Below are positions 38,021 to 45,788 of a DNA stretch of 47,015 nt, in pieces (positions within the stretch are counted from its first letter, which is position 1; each line of letters opens with the position of its first letter). The stretch is from positions 1 through 47,015 of the forward strand of contig JAFGHH010000228.1 in assembly GCA_016930215.1 (NCBI GenBank). The letters are read 5' to 3'. The notes under the pieces were generated by a model. The model made no database searches and was not told where the DNA came from. It worked only from the letters and a program-made list of their open reading frames with translations. Source of the stretch: Deltaproteobacteria bacterium (GTDB taxonomy: Bacteria; Myxococcota_A; Polyangia; DRWM01; JAAZOP01). Both the position numbers and the translations under genes were made by a program.

Positions 38021-40368
38021 GGCGCGCGCTCGGCGTCGCGCTGGTCGCCTGGCTCGCCGTCCCGGTCGCCGCGCCGGCGGACCCGGCGGAGATGACGCGC
38101 GACGAGATCGTCAACCTGGCGGTCTCCGGCGTCGGCTACTCGTACTGGTGGGGCAACGGCTGCTGGCGCTCCGACGGCACGCAGCACGGGTCGTGCTCGG
38201 GGAGCTGTCCGGGGTGCACGCACTACGGCAGCTACGGCGCCGACTGCTCGGGCTTCGCGGCCAAGGTCTGGCAGGTGCCGAGCCCGATCGCGCTGACGAC
38301 CTGCGCACACCCCTACTCGACCTGGCACTTCACCTGCACCGAGACCTGGTGGAACGCGATCGGCCGCGGGAACCTGGAGCGCGGCGACTGCGCCTCGTAC
38401 CGCCGCGGAGGCTGTCCCGGCAGCGGCGGGCACATCGTGGTGTTCCACCAGGGCGATCCCTGGGGCTGGATGTGGACCTACGAGGCCGCCGGGTGCTCGA
38501 CGGGCATCGTGCACCAGAACCGCACGCTGTCGTCGTCGTACCGGGCGATCCGGCGCATGCGGCTGGGCAGCGCCTGCGTGCCGTCGCCCGAGACGTGCAA
38601 CAACCGCGACGACGACTGCGACGGCGCGGTGGACGAGGGGCTGACGCGGCCGTGCGGCACGGACGTCGGCGAGTGCCGGATCGGGACGCAGACCTGCTCG
38701 GCCGGGAGCTGGGGCGCCTGCCTCGGCGGCGTCGCGCCGCAGCCCGAGACGTGCAACAACCGCGACGACGACTGCGACGGGGAGACCGACGAGCGGCTGT
38801 CGCGGAGCTGCGGGTCGGACGTCGGCGAGTGCCGCCCGGGCACGCAGACCTGCTCCGCCGGCGCCTGGGGCGCGTGCGTGGGCGAGGTGCCGCCGGTCCC
38901 CGAGGTCTGCGACGAATTGGACAACGACTGCGACGGGGAGACCGACGAGGAGCGGGTGTGCGAGATCGAGGAGGTGACGTTCCAGTCGCCGTTGTACGAC
39001 TGGGGCGGGACGAGCGACATCGATGGCGACGGGCGCGCCGACCTCTGCGCGCGGACCCCGGACGGCTTCGCCTGCCTGCGCTCGTCGGGCCGCGCCTTCG
39101 ACCGGGTCATGCGCGGGCCGCCGTTGGACGCGGCGGAGGGTTGGGACGAGCCGTCGCACTACGCGACGCTGCGCACGGGCGACATCGATGGCGACGGGCG
39201 CGCCGACCTCTGCGCGCGCAGCGGCCAGGGCCTCCGTTGCTGGCGCTCGACCGGCACCGGCTTCGGCGCCCAGATCGACGGGCCGGAGCTGTCCGACGCG
39301 GCGGGCTGGGACCGGCCGGCGTCGTACGCGACGATCCGGCTGGCGGACTTCACGGGCGACGGACGCGCCGACCTCTGCGCCCGCGCCGCCGGAGGGTTCC
39401 AGTGCTTCCCGTCGGAAGGGCGCGGCTTCGGCGCCGCCGTCGCGCTCCACGAGCTGGCCGACGACCGCGGCTGGGAAGAGGTGCCGTACTACGGCTCGCT
39501 GCGGATGGGCGACATCGATGGCGACGGGCGCGCCGACCTCTGCGCCCGCGGCGCGGACGGCGTCGCCTGCTGGCTCTCCGACGGCGTGCGCTTCGGCGCG
39601 CGGCTCGTCGGCCCGGCCTGGACCGACGACGACGGCTGGGACGACGTGGGCCGCTGGAGCACGATCCGGCTGGTCGACGTGAACGGCGACGGGCGCGCCG
39701 ACCTCTGCGGCCGCTCGGCCACCGACTTCCGCTGCCACCTGTCGATCGGAACCGGCTTCGGTCCGATGGTCCTCGGACCGCCGCTGTCGGACGCCGACGG
39801 CTGGGACCGCTTCGAACGGTTCTCCACGCTGCGGATGGCGGACCTCGACGGCGACGGGGCGAGCGACGTCTGCGTCCGGGGCGCCGACGGGATCGAGTGC
39901 TGGCTGTGGACCGGTGCGGGGTTCGGCCGCCGCTTCGCCGGGCCGGCGTTGCCGGACGCGGACGGCTGGACCGAGCGCCCGCGCTACCGCACGCTGCGGC
40001 TGGCGGACGCCGACGGCGACGGACGCGCCGACCTGTGCGTCCGCCTCGAGCGCGGCGTCAAGTGCTGGCTCGGCGACGGCGGCGGCTTCCCGACGGTGCT
40101 CACCGGTCCGGCCTGGACCGACGCCGACGGCTGGCTTGGGCCCGAGCACTACGCGACGATCCGCTTCGGCGGTCCCGACCCGCGGGCGGCGGGGGTCGCT
40201 CCTCCGGTCGCGGGCGGCGGCTGCGGCTGCGCCGTGGGCGGCGGGACCGCGCTCTTCGCCCTGCTGCCGGCCCTCGGTCTGGCGCTCGCCGCCGGCCTCC
40301 GACGGCGGCGGGCGGCTCAGCGACAGCGGCCCGGAGGCCCGGCTTCCGGCGGCCGCGGCTCGACGTAG
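38008..40368 (+). CDS. Mosaic surface protein: NlpC/P60-like, MopE repeats, FG-GAP-like repeats, MYXO-CTERM-like tail
   Basis: A 786-residue protein with a signal peptide (VALVAWLAVPVAAPADP). Residues about 30-185 look like an NlpC/P60 cysteine hydrolase, with YGADCSGFAAKVWQ for the Cys and SGGHIVVFHQGD for the His. Three MopE-like units follow (CNNRDDDCDGAVDE, CNNRDDDCDGETDE, CDELDNDCDGETDE), each with a conserved CGTDVGECRIGTQTC-type partner. Then come seven 55-residue repeats with DIDGDGRADLCAR, of the FG-GAP/VCBS calcium-binding kind. The end is GGGCGCAVGG, a hydrophobic helix and RRRR, the MYXO-CTERM layout. It may be a surface-displayed wall hydrolase carried on a repeat stalk. The ATG overlaps the end of the propeller gene; the 3' end overlaps the convergent DUF4442 gene by 52 bp. 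Confidence 0.87.
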   Translation: MAALRRALGVALVAWLAVPVAAPADPAEMTRDEIVNLAVSGVGYSYWWGNGCWRSDGTQHGSCSGSCPGCTHYGSYGADCSGFAAKVWQVPSPIALTTCAHPYSTWHFTCTETWWNAIGRGNLERGDCASYRRGGCPGSGGHIVVFHQGDPWGWMWTYEAAGCSTGIVHQNRTLSSSYRAIRRMRLGSACVPSPETCNNRDDDCDGAVDEGLTRPCGTDVGECRIGTQTCSAGSWGACLGGVAPQPETCNNRDDDCDGETDERLSRSCGSDVGECRPGTQTCSAGAWGACVGEVPPVPEVCDELDNDCDGETDEERVCEIEEVTFQSPLYDWGGTSDIDGDGRADLCARTPDGFACLRSSGRAFDRVMRGPPLDAAEGWDEPSHYATLRTGDIDGDGRADLCARSGQGLRCWRSTGTGFGAQIDGPELSDAAGWDRPASYATIRLADFTGDGRADLCARAAGGFQCFPSEGRGFGAAVALHELADDRGWEEVPYYGSLRMGDIDGDGRADLCARGADGVACWLSDGVRFGARLVGPAWTDDDGWDDVGRWSTIRLVDVNGDGRADLCGRSATDFRCHLSIGTGFGPMVLGPPLSDADGWDRFERFSTLRMADLDGDGASDVCVRGADGIECWLWTGAGFGRRFAGPALPDADGWTERPRYRTLRLADADGDGRADLCVRLERGVKCWLGDGGGFPTVLTGPAWTDADGWLGPEHYATIRFGGPDPRAAGVAPPVAGGGCGCAVGGGTALFALLPALGLALAAGLRRRRAAQRQRPGGPASGGRGST
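39016..40170 (+). repeat. Seven tandem 165-bp FG-GAP-like repeats
   Basis: Unit starts are 165 bp apart (39016, 39181, 39346 and so on), each beginning with the Asp of DxDGDGRADLC. The core codons are identical at the DNA level in units 1, 2 and 4 and diverge in units 3, 5, 6 and 7, a pattern that suggests local gene conversion. Confidence 0.9.
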
Positions 40369-40862
40369 TCCCGACGACGCACCTGGAGCAGCTTCTCGAC
40401 CTGGGCCACCGTCTCGCCGGCGGAGTCCACGACGTCCACGGTCAGCGGCACGTCGGCCTTGCCGTCGCGGTCCGCGGCCTCGCGCAGCGCCGCCAGCCGC
40501 TCGTCCGTCAACAGGAAGTGGACGTGCACCCGGCCGCAGCCGGGGCGCCGGAAGCGGATCGTCGCCCCCTTGTCGAACACCCGGTAGTCGGGGCCGAGGT
40601 TCTTGACCGTCATGAACACGAGGAACGGGTCGCACATCGCGTACAACGAGCCGCCGAAGTGGGTGCCGAAGTAGTTGAGGTTGTAGAACCGCAGCGGCAT
40701 CTCGACGCGGATCGAGCGGTAATCGGGCGAGATCTCGCGGACCCAGATCCCGGTGCCGAGGAACGGAGGGTAGAGATTGAACACCAGGCGCGGGAAACGT
40801 TCGGCCAGCGCGAGCAGCCCGGCGCGGAGCCAGTGGGACGGCGTCTTCTCGGGCGAACCCAT
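40317..40862 (-). CDS. DUF4442 hotdog-fold thioesterase-like protein
   Basis: A 181-residue protein matching the DUF4442 group of hotdog-fold, thioesterase-like proteins (FPRLVFNLYPPFLGTGIWVR, MPLRFYNLNYFGTHFGGSLY, AMCDPFLVFM, DKGATIRFRRPGCGRVHVHF). The GTHFGGSLYAM stretch lies where the active-site loop of hotdog thioesterases sits. Its natural substrate is unknown. Start 40862 follows GGGAGGTCGCG. The C-terminal codons overlap the end of the mosaic surface gene by 52 bp on the opposite strand. The 181 bp beyond its start hold a short GTC microsatellite (40977-41005) and no clear gene. Confidence 0.85.
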   Translation of the reverse strand: MGSPEKTPSHWLRAGLLALAERFPRLVFNLYPPFLGTGIWVREISPDYRSIRVEMPLRFYNLNYFGTHFGGSLYAMCDPFLVFMTVKNLGPDYRVFDKGATIRFRRPGCGRVHVHFLLTDERLAALREAADRDGKADVPLTVDVVDSAGETVAQVEKLLQVRRRDYVEPRPPEAGPPGRCR

Positions 40863-41043
40863 CGCGACCTCCCGGGCGCCGCCGGCGGCGGCGGGAAGCC
40901 GGATCGAGCCACGGTCCGGGCCGGGAATCAACCCCCGACCCGAGCCGGGATTCCGCCGTGGCGCTCTCCCGGCGTGGTCGTCGTCGCAGGCGTCGTCGTC
41001 GTCGCTGTCCGCATCCGGCCGCCCGCCGGGTGACGCCTCGCCG

Positions 41044-42456
41044 TCAGAACTGCTGGTAGATGAACGGCACGAAGGTCGTGGCCAGCCGGGACAGCACGAC
41101 GCCGGCGACGAGCAGCACGGCGGCCTGGGCCGGGGCCGGGGCGGCGACGAACAGCGCGCGGGTCCGCGCGTACCAGCCGCGCGGCAGGTAGTGCAGGAGC
41201 GCGGCGATACCGAGCGCCGCGAGCAGCTGCGGCGTGAGGTTCGGGGCGTAGGTCGAGCCCTCGGCGATCCTGGCCAGCACCGCCCAGGCGACGTCGAACG
41301 ACGGGGCGCGGAAGAAGACCCAGCACAGCGCGACGAAGTGGAAGGTCAGCAGCCCGGCGAGCAGCCGTCCGGCCGCGGTCGGGGAGCGGGCGCCGCGGCC
41401 GCGGAGGCGCTGGAACGCGCGCGTCGCGGCCAGGCCCGCCCCGTGCAGCGCGCCCCAGGCAACGAAGGTCCAGCCGGCGCCGTGCCAGACGCCGCCGAGC
41501 AGCATCGTGACGAACAGGTTGAGGTAGGTCCGGGCCGGGCCGCGGCGGTTGCCGCCGAGCGGGATGTAGAGGTAGTCGCGCAGCCAGGTCGAGAGCGAGA
41601 TGTGCCAGCGTCGCCAGAAGTCCTGCAGGTTGACCGCGCGATACGGCAGGTCGAAGTTCTTCGGCAGGCTCAGCCCGAACAGCAGGGCGGAGCCGATCGC
41701 GATGTCGGTCAGGCCGGAGAAGTCGCAGTAGATCTGGAACGTGTAGGCATAGGCCCCGACCAGCGTCTCGAGCGACGAGTAGCGCTGGGGCGCGTCGAAC
41801 ACGCGCTCGACCAGGTTGCGGCCGAGGTAGTCGGCCAGCGCGACCTTCTTGACCAGCCCGGCCAGGAGCAGGAACAGCGCCCGCCCGGTGACGCCGTCGC
41901 CGAACCGCGGCGAAGCCGCGAGCTGCGGCAGGAACTGGCGCGCGCGAGCGATCGGCCCGGCGATCAGCTTGGGGAAGAACGAGACGTATGCGGCGTAGTC
42001 GAGCAGGCTCGTCGCGGGCGCGCAGCGCCCGCGGTAGACATCGATCGAGTAGGTCAGCGAGGAGAAGACGTAGAACGACACGCCGAGCGGGAAGCCGAAG
42101 TCGAGCGCGGCGGGTGCGACGTCGAGGCCGAGCGCCGCGAGGCCCGCGGTGAGCGAACCGGTGAGGAACGCGGCGTACTTGAAGACGGCGAGCGCACCGA
42201 GGTCGAGCGTCACGACGGCGACGAGGAGCAGGCGGCGGCGCGGACCGCCCGCCGGGGCCAACGCCCGCACGATCAGCCACTCGGCACCGGTCAGGCCGAC
42301 GAGCAGCGCGAGGTGCAGCGGGTTCGCCAGCGCGTAGAACGCGTAGCCGGCCGCGACGAGCAGCCCGACGCGGAGCGTCCGGTGCGCCGCGGCGGCGCGG
42401 TACAGGAACGCGACGGCGACGAGGAACAGGACGTAGTCGAGACCCTGGTAGGACAT
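41044..42456 (-). CDS. MBOAT-family O-acyltransferase (AlgI/PatA-like)
   Basis: A 470-residue polytopic membrane protein of the AlgI/PatA/DltB branch. Marks: FPLGVSFYVFSSLTYSIDVY, SFFPKLIAGPIARA, DFWRRWHISLSTWLRDYLYI and the catalytic His in LLGGVWHGAGWTFVAWGALHG. It moves an acyl group, usually acetyl, across the inner membrane for transfer to a polymer. It begins nine bases after the stop of the LysM-SGNH gene and has no own ribosome site, so it is translated as part of that transcript. Paired with two SGNH proteins, it forms the standard layout of an extracellular O-acetylation system. The polymer acted on is not known; the LysM partner favours peptidoglycan. Confidence 0.92.
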   Translation of the reverse strand: MSYQGLDYVLFLVAVAFLYRAAAAHRTLRVGLLVAAGYAFYALANPLHLALLVGLTGAEWLIVRALAPAGGPRRRLLLVAVVTLDLGALAVFKYAAFLTGSLTAGLAALGLDVAPAALDFGFPLGVSFYVFSSLTYSIDVYRGRCAPATSLLDYAAYVSFFPKLIAGPIARARQFLPQLAASPRFGDGVTGRALFLLLAGLVKKVALADYLGRNLVERVFDAPQRYSSLETLVGAYAYTFQIYCDFSGLTDIAIGSALLFGLSLPKNFDLPYRAVNLQDFWRRWHISLSTWLRDYLYIPLGGNRRGPARTYLNLFVTMLLGGVWHGAGWTFVAWGALHGAGLAATRAFQRLRGRGARSPTAAGRLLAGLLTFHFVALCWVFFRAPSFDVAWAVLARIAEGSTYAPNLTPQLLAALGIAALLHYLPRGWYARTRALFVAAPAPAQAAVLLVAGVVLSRLATTFVPFIYQQF

Positions 42457-42465
42457 CGACGGAGG

Positions 42466-44004
42466 CTACTCGGCGGCGGCGGCGGGCGACGCCGCGCCGG
42501 TGGACGCGTCGTAGGCCCGCAGCAGCGCCCCGGCCAGCGCCTCGCCCAGCACCCGGTAGCCGCGGGCCGTAAGGTGCACGCGGTCGCGCGCGCCGAGCGG
42601 CGGGTCGGCGGCGACCCAGCGGTCCATCGCCCCGGGGCCGCCCATCGCCGCGAACAGGTCGAGGAACGCGCAGCCCGCCTCGGCCGCCCGCGCCCGCTGC
42701 CGCTCGATCAGCTCCGGCAGCCGCTCCGGCGTCCCGCGCCACGCGCGGCGCTCGCGGTGCGACAGGTCGGGCGGCCCGACCACCAGGCAGGACGCCTCGG
42801 GCGCCGCGTTGCGGACCCGCTCCAGCGCCTCGGCCAGCCGTCCGGCATAGCGGTCCAGGTCGAGGTCGTCGTCCGCGGCCTCGTTCGTGCCGTACAGCAG
42901 CACGACCAGGTCCGGCTCGCGCTGCGCGAGCGCCTCGGCGAACAGCCCGGCGTCCCACTCGAGCAGCCAGTCGGCGCGGGCGCCGTTGGTGGCGAGCACG
43001 TCCCAGCGCACGCCGGGCCCGGACCGCTCGGCGGACAGGCCGAGCAGCCGCACCTCGCCGTCGCCGCGCAGCCGGACCTCGAAGCGGTGCCTGTCTTCCT
43101 CGGTCTGCACGCGGTGCCGTCCGACCGCCGGCGTGTCGGCCGCGGTGTCAATCCGTCCCACGACCTCGCCGTCCAGCAGGAGCTCCGCCGAGCCGCCGCC
43201 GGGCTGCGCCAGGTACTGCACCTCGAAGGCGCCCGCCACGGCCCGCGGCTCGGTCTCGACCCACAACACGGCGTCGGGCTCGGCGCTGCGCGCGGACCAG
43301 CCGCCGAGGCCGAAGCGGCCGTCGTCGAGCACGGTCTCGTCGCGGCCATGGACGCGGTCGAAGGTCCAGGCGTCGTCGGCGCCCACGTCGACGCCCGCGG
43401 GGTCGTAGGACCGCCAGGGTCGTCCGGGCTGGAGGAAGCCGGGGCCGGCGTCGCCGAAGCGCGCGGCGAGCGTGCCGTGGATCGCCGAGGTGAACGACGT
43501 CGTGGCGCTGTGGGAGTCGCCGAAATGGGCCACGCGGACCACCGCGCCGGGCGTGCCCCGCTCGACCCGCCCCAACCGCTCGAACCACCGGTCCAGCGCG
43601 CGGCCGGAAAGGTCTTCCAGGACCACCTCGGCGAGCGGAGCGTCGCCTTCCCCGGCGGACGAACGTGCGGGGCTTGCGGCGGGTGCGGGGGCCCCGGCGG
43701 CCGCAGCGACGACCCGGGCGGGCGACGAACCGACGGGATCGCGCGGCCGGCGCGCCTCGCCGGTCGCGGCCGCGGAGGTCGTGGTCGGGATCCGCAGGCG
43801 CCGGCCGGCCAGCAGGCGATCGGCATCGTCCAGCTCGTTCGCTTCCCGGACCGCTTCGACCGACACGCCGTGGGCGCGGGCGATGCCCCACAGCGTCTCG
43901 CCGCGGCGCACCTCGTGGACGGTGTCCGCGACGACGGGGGTCGCCAGCGACAGGAGCAGCAGGCCGAGCCCCGGGAGGCTGGGCGTGGCGCGCGCGCGGT
44001 TCAC
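42466..44004 (-). CDS. LysM-SGNH/GDSL hydrolase-fold protein
   Basis: A 512-residue exported protein. A signal peptide (LPGLGLLLLSLATPVVA) is followed by a LysM domain (VHEVRRGETLWGIARAHGVS to AGRRLRIP), which binds peptidoglycan, then a Pro/Ala linker and an SGNH domain. The SGNH blocks are HFGDSHS (nucleophile Ser), LLYGTNEA (Asn) and DRVHLT (Asp...His). A middle beta-rich insertion (FEVQYLAQPGGGSAELLLDG) separates blocks, as in PatB, AlgJ and AlgX-type acetyltransferases or esterases. The start is GTG at 44004 with GGGGC upstream. It lies 31 bp after the second SGNH gene and nine bases before the MBOAT gene. Confidence 0.88.
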   Translation of the reverse strand: MNRARATPSLPGLGLLLLSLATPVVADTVHEVRRGETLWGIARAHGVSVEAVREANELDDADRLLAGRRLRIPTTTSAAATGEARRPRDPVGSSPARVVAAAAGAPAPAASPARSSAGEGDAPLAEVVLEDLSGRALDRWFERLGRVERGTPGAVVRVAHFGDSHSATTSFTSAIHGTLAARFGDAGPGFLQPGRPWRSYDPAGVDVGADDAWTFDRVHGRDETVLDDGRFGLGGWSARSAEPDAVLWVETEPRAVAGAFEVQYLAQPGGGSAELLLDGEVVGRIDTAADTPAVGRHRVQTEEDRHRFEVRLRGDGEVRLLGLSAERSGPGVRWDVLATNGARADWLLEWDAGLFAEALAQREPDLVVLLYGTNEAADDDLDLDRYAGRLAEALERVRNAAPEASCLVVGPPDLSHRERRAWRGTPERLPELIERQRARAAEAGCAFLDLFAAMGGPGAMDRWVAADPPLGARDRVHLTARGYRVLGEALAGALLRAYDASTGAASPAAAAE

Positions 44005-44035
44005 GCCCCACGTGTACGAGGGGAACGGCGGGGAG

Positions 44036-45682
44036 TCAAGGAAGCGGCGTCTCCGGGGCGCGCTCGAGGTACTCCAGCAGGCCCTGGACGAGCGCGCCGT
44101 AGAACAGGCCGCCGAGGACCTCGCCGCCGGCGGGCGCGAGGTGCGTCAGGTCGCCGAACGACTGCCGCGGGTTGGTGCGGTACCAGCGCCACATCGTGTC
44201 GGGGCCGCCCATCGCGGTGAAGGTGTCCCAGAAGGCGCAGCCTCCGGCCAGGGCCACCTCCCGCTGGACGGCGACGATCTTCGGGATCACCGGGCGCGTC
44301 TTGCGCGTGTTCGGGTCGCCCCGATCGGGCGGTCCGGCCAGCAGGCAGCCGGCGAACGGCGCCACGGCGCGGATCCGCGCCACCACGCGCGCGAGCTGCT
44401 CGCGATACCCGGTCATCGACAGGTCGTGGTCGCTCTCGTTGGTCCCGAAGGTCAGTACCACGAGGTCCGGCCGCCGGTGGGCGAACTGCTCCTTCCAGTG
44501 CGCCTCGTCCGGCTCGAGCAGCGCGCGGGCCGAGGCGCCCAGGATGCCGATCCCGTCGTAGACCACGCCCGGTCCCTCACGCTCCAGCGTCACGCCGAAC
44601 AGCCGCACCGGCCCGCCGCCCAGCGAGCGAACCGACAGCTGGTGCGGCCCGTCCGGCACGTCCAGCCGCCGGAAGCCGCACTCGACGGCCTCGGCCGCGG
44701 TGGAGAACGTCTTGAGCACCGCGCCGTCCGCGGCGACCTCGAGCGTTCCGCCGTGCGGCTGGGCCAGGAAGTAGACCTCGAATCGCGAGACCGCCCTGCC
44801 CGTCGGGCCTTCGTCCGAGGTGGCGAAGGTCGCCTTTGCCCCGGGTCCGCCGGCGAGGAAGCTCACGCCGCCGAAGCCGTAGAGTCGGTCGTGCGACTGG
44901 CCGACCGTCACGCGCTTGACGTGCCAGGCATCGGTGAACTTCGTCACGACGTCCTGGTGCCCGTACCACTCCCACGGGCGGGCGACGAACAGGAAGCCGG
45001 CGCCGGCGTCGCCGAAGCGCTGCTGCAGCTTGCGCCGTACCGTCCCCGTCCAGAGGTCCTCGATGATCACCGAGTCGCCGTAGTGCGTGACGCGGGTCAC
45101 CGCACCGGGCTTGCCGAGCGCGGTGCGGCGCAGGGCGGTGTAGAACGGGTCGAGCGCGCGCTCCGCGCACCGTCCCCGCTCCTCGCGTCGGCAGGGGTTC
45201 TCCAGCGGTTGGATCGTCTCGCCGGCCTCCATCGAGGCCGCGAGGCGGCGGGCCGGGTCCTCCTCCGCCGGAGGAGGAAGAGGAGGAGGAGGAACGGCGG
45301 CGGGCGACGGACCGCCCGACGGAGCTCCGGCGGGCCCCGCGGCCGGCTCCGGGGCGCGGCTCGGCGGACGTCGCCCCAGCGCCGCCGCCAGAGCGTCGTC
45401 CAACTCCGCCGTGGCCGCGCGAACCTGGGCCGGCGACACGGCGCGCTCGGGCGGCGCCTCGGAACGCCACGGCCACAGCTCGTCGGGCCGCGGCAGCAGC
45501 CCCCAGCCGCCCAGGTCGTCGGCAAGGAACGCCAGCGCGGCGAGGGCGAGGAGCCACAACACGACGCGCGGCGCGCGCCCGAGCAGCCGGGCGCGCAAGG
45601 GCGGCAGGGCGGTCTCCGCGGGCGGCGCGGGGGCGTCGTCCTCGGGTCGCGGCAGGTCCGTCTCGTCCCGTTCGTCGGTCAT
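44036..45682 (-). CDS. Membrane-anchored SGNH/GDSL hydrolase-fold protein
   Basis: A 548-residue protein with an N-terminal membrane helix (VVLWLLALAALAFLADDLGGW), a Pro-rich linker and an SGNH domain. The blocks are THYGDSVI (Ser), LTFGTNES (Asn) and GDLTHLAP (His). It shares with its neighbour the sequence FGDAGAGFL and a beta-rich middle, so the two genes are probably ancient duplicates. The start at 45682 (MTDERDE) is chosen over an in-frame TTG at 45733. It is first in the transcript, which then runs to the LysM-SGNH and MBOAT genes. Its role is likely the transfer or removal of acetyl groups on an envelope polymer. Confidence 0.86.
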   Translation of the reverse strand: MTDERDETDLPRPEDDAPAPPAETALPPLRARLLGRAPRVVLWLLALAALAFLADDLGGWGLLPRPDELWPWRSEAPPERAVSPAQVRAATAELDDALAAALGRRPPSRAPEPAAGPAGAPSGGPSPAAVPPPPLPPPAEEDPARRLAASMEAGETIQPLENPCRREERGRCAERALDPFYTALRRTALGKPGAVTRVTHYGDSVIIEDLWTGTVRRKLQQRFGDAGAGFLFVARPWEWYGHQDVVTKFTDAWHVKRVTVGQSHDRLYGFGGVSFLAGGPGAKATFATSDEGPTGRAVSRFEVYFLAQPHGGTLEVAADGAVLKTFSTAAEAVECGFRRLDVPDGPHQLSVRSLGGGPVRLFGVTLEREGPGVVYDGIGILGASARALLEPDEAHWKEQFAHRRPDLVVLTFGTNESDHDLSMTGYREQLARVVARIRAVAPFAGCLLAGPPDRGDPNTRKTRPVIPKIVAVQREVALAGGCAFWDTFTAMGGPDTMWRWYRTNPRQSFGDLTHLAPAGGEVLGGLFYGALVQGLLEYLERAPETPLP

Positions 45683-45788
45683 CCGTCCGTGTCGGCACGC
45701 CGCTCTCGTCGCCCGGCGTGCCGGCCGACCCAATTACCAGCCTTTTGCCGCGCGCGGTAGGATCGCGCGGAGGGCTCCGCCGAGAGGC

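Noticed and set aside
39016-40170. DxDGDG motifs as dockerin repeats
   Set aside because: There are seven units of 55 residues with no dockerin helix pattern; FG-GAP/VCBS-type repeats fit better.
40977-41005. GTC trinucleotide run between the DUF4442 and MBOAT genes
   Set aside because: Short and imperfect; no gene or known site was found there, so it is only noted as simple sequence.
38148-41033. 961-residue plus-strand frame across the surface-protein gene
   Set aside because: It is an alternate frame of the repeat region with Arg-rich shadow composition and no start signal.
45760-45785. CGCGCG-GTAGGAT-CGCGCG near the second beta-helix gene
   Set aside because: The arms are simple CG runs that pair with themselves; this is expected by chance at this GC content.
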